Shown: piece after piece, positions 45,401-54,232 of the stretch
How positions within the stretch are numbered: the stretch's first letter is position 1
How the letters are laid out: every line of letters begins with the position of its first letter
NCBI GenBank assembly: GCA_016098155.1
Contig: JAAAJB010000200.1
Location: forward strand, 1 to 54,232
DNA: 54,232 nt
Direction: 5' to 3'
Origin: Actinomortierella ambigua
Lineage: Eukaryota > Mortierellomycota > Mortierellomycetes > Mortierellales > Mortierellaceae
Program-made: the position numbers and the translations under genes
Notes under the pieces: generated by a model
Databases searched by the model: none
What the model was told of the DNA's origin: nothing
What the model saw: only the letters and a program-made list of their open reading frames with translations

Positions 45401-47028
45401 GTGTCGGGTCGAGCTTCCCTTTGCCCATGAGTGACGCCGCATTGGTAAGAATGGAGTCTGCCAAGGCCGTAATGGCCGCATCGTTTTCAGGTCCTTGGGT
45501 GGTCGCATTTCCCTTCGCGGCTACCGCCACATTTTCGGCTGGTTTTTCTGAAAAGTAGTCGACGATTGATTGGTTGACATAGTCAGGGTCGCACATGTGG
45601 TCGAGTGTCGCACCAATGACATGCATTGCCATAATTTCCTGTAGGACGGCAAACAGTGCAGCGGATTGCTGATCATCCTTTGCAAGCAATGACTGACAAA
45701 CTTCTTTGGCAATGCTCCGGTACTGTTTCAATCTCTCATCCTTACTATAGCAGCGTCCAAGCACAGAGTCTCGATTGGCGTGCTTGGCGACATACTCCTC
45801 GATTGGCATCCGACTATCTCGTAGCTCCCGGTATGCGCGCTTGTAATGGAGTGGAATGGAATCATGTTAGTCAAGGGTTTCTCGAGTATACAGGCACAGT
45901 TTCAAGGGTAATACCGAATAATCATTTCTTTGTGCCCTACCAAGTGAACGATAAAATTGTTCTGAAGACCGAAAACGCCGAGGAGCGGTGTCTCCGGTAG
46001 TCGCATCCCTGTAAGCTTCTTGGACAGATTCATAAACATGGTGGCAAGTGAAGCGCGCAGCGGAAGATTGTGTTCGCCTACGCTCAACAGTCCCACTGGA
46101 ACGTTGACAAAGTCACGTAAGAAGTACGTGATCATTTGCTCCACCATGGGATCAATGTCGCTGGCGATCTGCACTCGATCGTATCTTTGGATAGCTGTCT
46201 GCAATATTCATTTTAGGTCAAAGCAAAAGAACCAATTTAAAGTTTAGCAAGGATGTAAGCGCGTGTCGTTGGCAATTGTCCCCACCGTGCATTAGTAAAA
46301 TTGCAATATGGTTGTACTCGCGCACATATGTGTGACAGAGACAGTAAGCGAGGGGGAAGGGAGGGGGAAGAAGAAGACAATAGAGATATTCCCCTACGTA
46401 TCGTTACCTTGGTGTATACAGTCGTTGGCAACTGGACAGCAGTCGTACTAGCCGCATTGGTGTCGAGTAATTGATCGGTAGCAGCATTGCTGTTGAAAAG
46501 AGTCAAGGCCTCCTGCGACTGAAAGAGTCTCTGCCCAAATCCAGGTATGGCCGTAGAGCGACGCATGGTATTGGACTCTGGTGATGCAAACATAAAGTAT
46601 GCTGACCCAAAGACACCGGCAAGGGCACTCAGCAGAGCGATTAGCCACTGACTCCATGAGAAGAGTTTTAGGAATGTAGCGAATACGGCAACTGCCACGC
46701 CAATTGGTAGAGCAGCATCGTGCTTCGCATACTCGCGTAAAAGCTCGAGGACCTGTGCGATTTGGTCGTCGCTCTCGGTCGACTTGAACTTTTGTGTCGT
46801 CTCGTCCGTTGGATGAGGTGGTGATATTGTGTCGGTAGTGATAATGGCTTCGCCGCTGGAATGCGAGGTTGCAACGGTATCAGGGGCTAAGTGTGGTTGG
46901 GCTAAGTGTGGTTGGGCCGTAGACAATGAGGTCGAAGTTGCCGCCACCGCAGGGTGTGCAGACTGAGCTGGCTGCGCGGGCTCCAAGTGGTCCTGCACCG
47001 TGAGGGACTGGACATGGCTGTCCTGCAT
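42465..47028 (-). CDS. MDM1: ER-anchored PXA-RGS-PX-PXC sorting nexin (Mdm1/Snx13 type)
   Basis: Exons 47028-46408, 46198-45941 and 45839-42465 (4254 nt, 1417 aa). The second donor must be TTG|GTAGGG at 45940, because the nearby GTATTA breaks frame; it creates the conserved FIVHL-RAYREL join. Order: polar N-terminus, membrane hairpin at about 125-170 (PIGVAVAVFATFLKLFSW; LIALLSALAGVFGSAYFMF), PXA domain (about 208-395), RGS domain (about 502-623), PX domain (about 767-851, with YMVSRTYQQLEQLHTSL and FPRWRLQTSDK), Ser/Pro-rich linker, and a C-terminal PXC/nexin domain (about 1250-1417). Relatives tether ER to endosome, vacuole or lipid droplets. The key basic residues of a PI3P pocket in PX are only partly recognisable. 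Yeast Mdm1 lacks an obvious RGS, so this copy is closer in layout to animal Snx13/Snx25. Confidence 0.93.
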
Positions 47029-47622
47029 CCTGAGTGGGAGTAAGAGAGGGGGAGTGGCGGGGATGAGATGTGATGCGATGGAGAGGAAACGGAGATGAAG
47101 AAGATGCGAGGAGGCAGGGCGAGATGGGAGGGTGGAAAGTGAGGGGGTGTGTGTTTGGAGGGAAGTGTGGAGCGCACTGCTTCTCACGAGCATCCTTCCT
47201 ATCTCCTCTCTCTCTCTTTCTCTTTTTGTCTTGCAGCCAAAAATAGTCGAATGATCGCGCTTGAGATACCCAAGGCAGCAGCAGCAGCAGCAGTAGTAGC
47301 ATTAGAACGTAGGCTCGGCTCATCCTCTACCTCCGTGCTCGTGATGGTGTCAAAGGAGGAAGGAAGGTGACGTGAGGACCCGAGGCGCCTGCAGTCCTCC
47401 CCCTTGCTGCAGCCTGCCTGCTTACCCTCTGGCTGCTTGCCTGATACCTGCCGACAAAGTTGGACAGGGTCGGCCCATGGATGCCCAAGGTCACGTCCTA
47501 AAAAGGAAATGTAGCAGTCACAAGTCTGTCCTTCGCAAAACAAATGCTGGTGGTCAAATTTTTTGGCCATATTCCTCCCTAACCAGCAACATCCCCCTTC
47601 ACTCGATCAAATATCTCAAGCC
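47029..47622. promoter_or_regulatory. Shared upstream region of MDM1-like and UTP25
   Basis: A 594-nt head-to-head spacer. Purine-rich on the plus strand at 47030-47170, with a CT run near 47198-47230 and a CAG tract at about 47278-47293. No coding exon supported. Confidence 0.5.
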
Positions 47623-50600
47623 ATGGTCAAGGCACGGACTGGCAAGGACTCAGGAAAGAAGACTCGCGTCTCGGGTCGCGGCACCTCGCTTCAGGATGAC
47701 AAAAGCAACAAGCCCAAAAAGTTTGGTCAACTGTCCCGCAAGGAGCGTGAGATGATGGAGGAATATGGTGAGCTGGTCCCACAAGAGTTTGACGAAGAGA
47801 CTGACAAAGTCGGGTATGTTCTTTTTCGACGAAATGGGCCATCTGGTCGTCTCAGCATTTGGAATTTTAGCTTGCCGATGATAATATTTTTTCTCCTGCC
47901 GACTCATTTGTTCACGCACGTGTTACTTTTTTTAAAAAAAAATATATCTATGTATACCTATGTGCAGATCGTTCCGCAAAGTCGTCAGGGAGGAAGATCT
48001 CGACTATCAGTCAGCTCAGAAGCGAGAACGCGAGCAGGAATCTGAGAGTGATGTTGAGGAGGATGCATACAACCTGAACCGCCCCTCCGCATTCAGCAAG
48101 CTTATGGGCATCATCAAAAAGAGCTCGAGCCGCAAAGACGAATGGAAGAAGCGCCGACTTGAGGAAGAGGGACTCGAGGACATGGACGAGGACGACGCAG
48201 AAGAGGAAGGTATGCTCTAGTTTTACTTTGCCAGTGGAACCACACTGCATTTCGTATTGACATGATTATGCAGCATACTCACATCCCCAATCGTCGTTTA
48301 CGTTGCTTACAGTTGTTACACTCACCAGAGCAGAGAGAAAGGCTCTCATCAAGAAATACGGCAAGGGTTACTTGCAATCAGTCGATGGCGATGATGACGA
48401 AGATGACGACGACGAAGATGGGAGTGAGGACGATGGAAACATGGATGATCTGGAGCCCGAGGAGGCGGAGGAAGAGGAGGGTGAGGAGAATGTGGAAGAT
48501 GAGCTCGAGGAGCTTGATAATGGAGAGGATAATTTGTCTAGCGACTCTGATGACGAGACCACTTACTTGAAGTCCAGTAAGTTCACATGGATGAAAGAAA
48601 AAAAAAGATAGGGATCATTGTGGCTAAGGCTCCATATTTGACTCTGTGCTAACGTATAAAGTCATCCACTCGTAGAGGACAATTTCGACCGTCACTTTAG
48701 TGACATGGTGACAGCTGGCCTTGCGACCAAGGTTGCTGTGGTGGAAATGCCTGGCACCAAGTGGAAGCCTACAGCATACGAGGATCCTGTGTTGCAGCGC
48801 GTCGAGCGGTGGGATGTTGACAATGTTGGCGGTGGAAAGCAGCCCAAGGCCAAAAAGTCGAAGAATGTTGACCTCGAATCTTTGCTGGTAACGTTACTAT
48901 CTATCACTTGGACGAAGAATTCTGACACTCTATTTGACCAACTAACATAAGCCTATATTGTCATTTTATACAACAGGTCAAGCAACGTCTCCAATCTCAC
49001 TGGCCAGAAGTCAATGCCTCTGTCTTCCCTGAGGATACACCCGATCCAGCACCCGCCTTCACTCCACTGCAGCGCGCGTTGATGGAGCCCTTGAATGAGT
49101 ACAAGGATATTCTTTTTACAAACCGAACAATCGAAAATGCTCAGGAGATCCGCAACCTCTATGTCCTCCATGCTCTCAACCACATCTTCAAGACACGTGA
49201 TCGTGTCCTGAAGAACACGACCAAACTCCAGCGCCACCAACAGAATTCAGACTCGTCCAGCACTGTCCCCGAGTATCGAGATCAAGGATTCACTCGTCCC
49301 AAGGTTCTGATTGTCCTTCCCTTCAAGAACACGGTTGTCGATGTGATCGAGTCTCTGGTAGCACTGAGTGGATCCACAGAGCAGGGCAACAGGAAAAGGT
49401 TCATCGAGGAGTTTGACTTTGAGGAGGATGAGGAGACCCAGGAGCGCAATAAGGAGAAACCAGCTGATTTCTTGGAGACCTTCAAAGGAAACATCGATGA
49501 CCACTTTCGCATGGGCATCAAGTTTACACGCAAGACGCTCAAGATGTACTCTGACTTTTACTCCGCAGACCTGATCATCGCCTCGCCTCTCGGTCTGAAG
49601 ACAGTCATCGGCGCTGAAGGCGACAAGAAGCGAGACTTTGACTTTTTGTCGTCGATCGAGCTGGTTATTGTTGACCAAACAGAGAACATGCTCATGCAAA
49701 ACTGGAACCATCTTGAGGTAAGCTTACCCTGCCTCGTATGTTTCTTTGGTGGACATGACTGCGGCTGTTGCATTCAGGTACTAATGCGATCCGCGACACC
49801 ATTTTTTTTTCATTCGGGTCTTAGACGGTGTTCGACTATTTGAACTTGATTCCCAAAAACCCGCACGGGTGCGACTTTTCACGAGTTCGCAACTGGTATC
49901 TGGATGGTCGCTCCAAGTATCTGCGCCAGACGGTCGTCGTTTCCTCGTTCCCAACGCCCGAGATTAACGCCATTTTCAAAAAGTGCTCTCGCAACATTGC
50001 CGGCAAAATGCGCATCACCCAAGCTTACGAACATGGCTCGATTGTGGACGTGATCCCACAAGTCCAGCAATCCTTCAACCGCATCGAGGTCCGCTCCTTG
50101 GTCCAGGCAGATGACGTTCGGTTCCAGTACTTCATCAAGACCATGCTCCCACAGCTACGCCGATCGGCCATCACGCAGTCGCACACGCTGATCTTTGTTC
50201 CGTCCTACTTTGACTTTGTCCGCCTGCGTAATTTCTTCAGCGAGAACAAATACTCGAGCGCCTCGATTTGCGAATACACCACCAACGCCAATGTCTCGCG
50301 TGCGCGTTCAAGCTTCTACCATGGCGAGTCGTCTTTTCTGCTGTACACGGAGCGCTTCCACTTTTTCAGACGCTACAACGTTCGAGGCGCGTTCCACATT
50401 GTGTTTTACGGCCTGCCAGAGTATGCGCAATTCTACCCAGAGATGCTCAACTTGCTAGCATTGCCAGCGGCGCCGTCAACGAAGAAGAAGTCCAGCAGCA
50501 GCAACAGCTTGCATTCAGCGGGCGGCAAACCATCCAAATTCGGCAAGAAGGCTCAGGCCGAGGCGGCGGTCGCACACGAAATTGCTTCGGCGGGTCTGGA

Positions 50601-50730
50601 AGATCGACCCATGTCTTGCACTGCCTTGTTTACAAAGTATGATCTTTTGAAGTTGCAGCGTATCGTTGGCACGGAACGCGCCAACGCCATGTGCAAACAA
50701 GAGGGCCGTGACCTGTTTGTGTTTACGTAG
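47623..50730 (+). CDS. UTP25: U3 snoRNA-associated protein Utp25
   Basis: Six exons: 47623-47813, 47968-48209, 48313-48576, 48676-48887, 48977-49717 and 49825-50730 (2556 nt, 851 aa), frame-consistent. The N-terminus is basic (MVKARTGKDSGKKTRVSGRG), followed by long acidic runs in exons 2 and 3. The UTP25 region begins near DNFDRHFSDM and continues with SHWPEVNASVFPEDT, LNEYKDILFTNRT, RPKVLIVLPFKNTVVDVIES, FYSADLIIASPLGLKTVIG, VIVDQTENMLMQNWNHLE, YLRQTVVVSSFPTPEINAIF and the C-terminal TALFTKYDLLKLQRIVG. Utp25 is a nucleolar DEAD-helicase-like protein of the SSU processome in which DQTE replaces the DEAD box and no Walker A GKT is seen, so it should not be an ATPase. Human relative: DEF/UTP25. 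Confidence 0.96.
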
Positions 50731-50935
50731 ACAATTAGAACTAGTCAGATCGCACGAAGAATGTTTCTGTTGTTATTGTTGCAGCTGTTGTTGCTTACTG
50801 TCCTCAGTAGAATATCACTGGCGAGAAACCGGCTGACACTGGCATCAACCACATATCCCAAAGGTTTTGGCTGCAGCGGGTGAGTGAGACGTGCGGTGGT
50901 AGTGTGGTGGTAGTGTGGTGGAGAGGGCATCTAGT

Positions 50936-52245
50936 GCGTGAAAAAAAGCGATGTGGCAAATGACAGCGAGTGATGCGAAGCCCGCGTTTACTGTGGCTTG
51001 TGGAGTTCTGCCTTTTTAGTGGCAAAAAGCAGACCTTGACTTCTGTGTCTCCCCTCACTCCTCAACACACGACATCATCCCACACTACATTCATTTATCT
51101 CGCACTCTCCAATCCGTCTCGATCGCAACATTCATGTTCGCAAGGTAATGGCAGTGTCTGTTGCAGGGCAGGCATGGCGTTGAGTACGGATCTCGACAGG
51201 TTGATGAGAGCTGGGTCCCCGTGGGTTCTCGAGAAGCTATAGGCTGAGGCTTTAACGCTGGTCTGCTTCTCGGTATAGCCTCTCCTCGACTTTGTGTCGA
51301 GGTGGGTGGATTTGAGCTGTTGGCCAGATTGCTCTGTGGGTACATGAGGGACAACAGGCTGAGGCTCCAACGCTGGCCTGTCTCTTGCTATGACCTCTCC
51401 ACAGCAGCAACCGATGCCGGCTGTCTCTTTTGGGACGGTTGGCTATGGTGACCATAAGTCTTCGCTCAGCTGCGGTTGCTTTCATCGTTGGGTGATGGGG
51501 ACCTCCATGTAGTTTGGGTCAATAGCATCAAAGGAGTTGTGCGGTTGTGCCTTTCGTCTCAGCTCACTGACCATTACATCTGTTTTTTCATGTCTAGGGA
51601 GGCGGATTGCTTTGATCATACCCCTATTTGACGCGGCTTTTGCCGGTATCCGATGAAGACTTAGAAGCGAGCTGCTCTCAATGTGAGACGAAGGCGCCTT
51701 GGACCTTCATAGAAGAAATCTGATCAGGTGTCGTGCTCTCCGTCACATTGGCAGCCATTCTTCACTTAGAGGGCTGACTGAAGTGTTTGATGCATGCTAT
51801 TACTAATGTTGATACCACTTCTTAGAACATCAACTTTGCAGGAATAAGGCGAAGACTGATGGTCTATGGATGTGTGCATGGCGAGGTAGATACAGCTGAC
51901 TAGCCACTTTTTGCTTGCGGGTTGGATATCTGCATAGCTGTATGCTCGCAGACCGGACACTCGGATGGTGACCACGACTAGAGATGACAGCGCGAATCAG
52001 CAATCGCGCCTTTTTCACGTTGCTATTTTTACCTTCACGTTCCTTGGTAGATAGTGTCATTGTGTCGATAGGAGTAACATAGAGGGTTCACACCACGTCC
52101 TTGGACCAATACGATAGATAGTGTTGACACAAGACGGCTAATAAAAATTAAAACTAAACGACGCAGCAATGCGACACACGACTCTGTGAAGACTGTACCC
52201 TGATACCTAGGATGTGGATGATAAAATACATGTTTATTTACAGAT
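50936..52245 (+). repeat. Accessory repeat copy B
   Basis: About 1.3 kb. It begins about 205 nt after the UTP25 stop and ends just past the stop of the intact C-domain gene. It aligns with copy A and with the visible part of copy C. A marker is the perfect hairpin CGACTTTGTGTCGAGG-type segment near 51288. Internal repeats of the AGGCTGAGGCT..AACGCTGG type occur at least twice. Confidence 0.85.
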
Positions 52246-52279
52246 GAGGGAAGAGAAGGGGGAAGCCTTAGAAGCATCT

Positions 52280-53792
52280 TCAAATGTTCAAGGGAGGGGC
52301 AGTCATGGCAGAGCCGGCGAGCGTAACAGGAAGTAGCTGGGGCGATGTCATTGTCGGTGCTATCCAGTCTTTGATGCTAGAGGTCTCGCTGTTGATGGTC
52401 GGCTGGACCCATGCGTCGGCAGACGACGCTATGGCCTGCAAGGCCTTCCGCAGCTGAAGGATCTGCACGATGACGGCAAGAACCCAAGTTGTGCTTCCCT
52501 TGTTATACCAAGTAGAAGGGAGAGACAGGGAATTGGTCTCCTCTTCGAACGCCTGATAAAACCGTCCAGGCCGTTGGCGCAAGGTGATGATGGAGATCGA
52601 AGGGCCTGAGATCCGAATACCATATGTCGCTAGTTTGTAGCGAATATCTTGCCTTGCCATTTCGCGGAACATATCGTGACCGTCCTTCATGAGCTTAATG
52701 AGCTTCAAAGTGTCATGCAAGCACTTGGTGGTGTTCAATCCACCGTCCCTCCTCGCAGCCTCCATCCAGCATATCTCAACTGGTAGCGCGCCGACCACAA
52801 CCACCCCGTCCACCTTAGGGTCCACCTGCTGCCGGCCGTCCCAGTCAGCCTGCTTCCTGCGTCGGCGAGCTGAGGACTCTGATGAAATCTCCCCTGGCCT
52901 GTAGTCAAATAGGGGCAGAGCGGTGGGCGCAAAGGGGTGGGCGGTGAGCGCAAAGGGGAGAAACCCCCACAGGTGGCGGTTAAACCAAGCTTCCGACTGC
53001 TCACGAGGGAAGGCAAAGCCATACCGCTGGTAGTGCCAGAATACCTGCGTAATGCACTGATGCGCAACTTCCTGGAACTCTTCTGACGGTTTGTCTTCGA
53101 GCAGGTTGCTGACGCTCTCAGAGCTATGGGTGCGGAGAAACACATTCAGATCCTCTGGAGACTTTTCGTACAGCTTGATAAAGTTGAGCTCCACTTGTGA
53201 GAGGTCAGGCAATTTGACTTGGCGAGTCATCATTATCCGCGTAATCTCCTCCTTGTCCTTCACATCGTCAAATAACGCCAGCAGCGCATCGACGTCCTCT
53301 ACAACAAAGCTGTGAAGGGCACTCTCGTGTGGGAGGGCTTCGACCACCTCGCATAGGCGGTCGTCCACGATGGCTCCCGAGGGCAATACCCAGCTACTGC
53401 CACCAAACCCGTCAAAATTTCTTTTGAACAGGCTCTTCATTGTGAGGAATCGGCCAGGCACCTCGTTGCCACGGCTGCTGCTACTCTCACTGGTGCTGGA
53501 GCGTGATGAGTCTGATGGTGTCCTTGAACCAGGCGCCGATGGAGAAGATACAGCTGGTTGGGCTGACTGTGGTGGTGATGGTAGTGGTGGCATCGCTGTT
53601 GCCGGAGAGCCGCCTTCGTCGAGCCGTTGCAGTTTTTGCGGACGCGGTGTCTATCAATTACGCAAATGATAAAGGCGAGAAATCAGTGTCGCCGTAAATA
53701 CCGGCAAAGAAATAAAAAAAAAAGGCCTATCATCTTTCTCGAATATGATATCCTACCTCGCCTGCAGGCGGGGACGAATAGCGTTTGGACAT
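52280..53792 (-). CDS. Two-domain family: C-domain protein, intact; possible PD-(D/E)XK-like fold
   Basis: Exons 53792-53757 (MSKRYSSPPAGE) and 53650-52280 (1407 nt, 468 aa), joined GAG|GTAGGA...GATAG|ACA in frame. A Ser/Pro linker (from GGSPATAMPPLPSPPQ) leads into a long folded region starting MKSLFKRNFDGFGGSSW. The region KVDGVVVVGALPVEICWMEA, then TLKLIKLMKDGHDMF, YGIRISGPSISI and RPGRFYQAFEEET resembles large uncharacterised families expanded in Mucoromycota in which a D..(E)xK-like core is followed by a K/R-rich helix. Here the position expected for Lys is Cys, so nuclease activity is doubtful. Compared with its relatives the N-domain is missing between exon 1 and the linker. An AATAAA lies at 52238-52233 on the coding strand. 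Function unknown. Confidence 0.75.
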
Positions 53793-53847
53793 GTGAATCT
53801 AACAAACGGTAGTGAGTGGTAGTGAGCAATTTATGTCACTGGGGAAG

Positions 53848-54232
53848 GACCTGAAGATGCAATGCGGGTAAATGACAACGAGTGACCAAATTCACCATGC
53901 ACTTGCAGGGGGTCTTTAGTATGCATGTGGACAGTTGCCACTAAAGAGGTCTTGTGACTTGGTTCTTGGCCAGTGGCAAAGAACTCTTTCACCCCGCCCT
54001 TCCCACACCACAGTCGTTCTCCAATCCGTCTCGATCACATTCAGGTTCACATGGTAATGGCAGTGTCTGTTGCAAGGCAGGCATGGCGTTGAGTACGGAT
54101 CTCGACAGGTTGATGAGAGCTGGGTCTCCAAGGGTTCTTCAGAAGCCATAGGCTGTAAGCTTAGCGCTGGTCTGCTTCTCGGTATAGCCTCTCCTCGACT
54201 TTGTGTCGAGGTGGGTGGATTTGAGCTGTTGG
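53848..54232 (+). repeat. Accessory repeat copy C, cut by the window end
   Basis: Matches the first part of copies A and B (GTAAATGACAACGAGTGA, GGCAGTGTCTGTTGCAAGGC, TCTCGACAGGTTGATGAGAG, CGACTTTGTGTCGAGGTGGG) and runs off the window. It lies upstream of the intact gene as copy A lies upstream of the truncated gene. The distance from B start to C start is about 2.9 kb. Confidence 0.85.

Noticed and set aside
45903..45916. Donor CG|GTATTA for the second MDM1-like intron
   Set aside because: It breaks the reading frame with the only usable acceptor; TTG|GTAGGG at 45940 keeps frame and restores the conserved HLRAYREL sequence.
50936..54232. Classical LTR retrotransposon with repeats B and C as LTRs
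   Set aside because: No TG...CA ends, no primer-binding site or gag/pol between them, and the repeat edge contains the gene's own polyadenylation signal.

Overview
This window reads as nuclear DNA of an early-diverging fungus. Mucoromycota, and within it Mortierellomycotina, is my best guess from protein style, but the sequence does not prove it. The housekeeping genes are split by short GT-AG introns (mostly 50-180 nt), and their proteins carry long Gln/His/Ser/acidic low-complexity tracts. There are no operons or Shine-Dalgarno starts. Every multi-exon model below was checked for reading-frame continuity across its splice sites.

Region 1 (1-20.1 kb) is a conserved gene block. It opens with a decayed LINE-type fragment. 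Then come SVP26 (cargo receptor for ER-to-Golgi traffic), a large F-box protein, a small unknown gene, mitochondrial ribosomal protein mL38, an MGA2/SPT23-type membrane-tethered transcription factor, and ARP3 of the Arp2/3 complex. MGA2 and ARP3 are head to head.

Region 2 (20.1-36.9 kb) is accessory. It holds Ty3/gypsy reverse transcriptase fossils in an inverted foldback, a Ty3/gypsy integrase fossil, and an unrecognised 410-residue protein. It also holds three intact paralogous small secreted proteins plus a decayed fourth copy; the intact copies share an upstream promoter module. Finally there are broken members of a two-domain gene family whose flanking DNA is repeated in direct and inverted orientation.

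Region 3 (36.9-50.7 kb) is housekeeping again. It contains eIF2B alpha (GCN3) head to head with a probable GEMIN8 homologue (SMN complex), a small acylated-type protein, an ER-anchored PXA-RGS-PX-PXC sorting nexin (Mdm1/Snx13 type), and UTP25 (ribosome biogenesis). The last two are also head to head.

Region 4 (50.9-54.2 kb) is again repeat territory. It carries the one intact C-domain member of the two-domain family between two direct copies of a repeat of about 1.3 kb, one of them cut by the window end.

The most interesting material is the secreted-protein family with its shared promoter module, the two-domain family and its repeat, and the GEMIN8-like gene.
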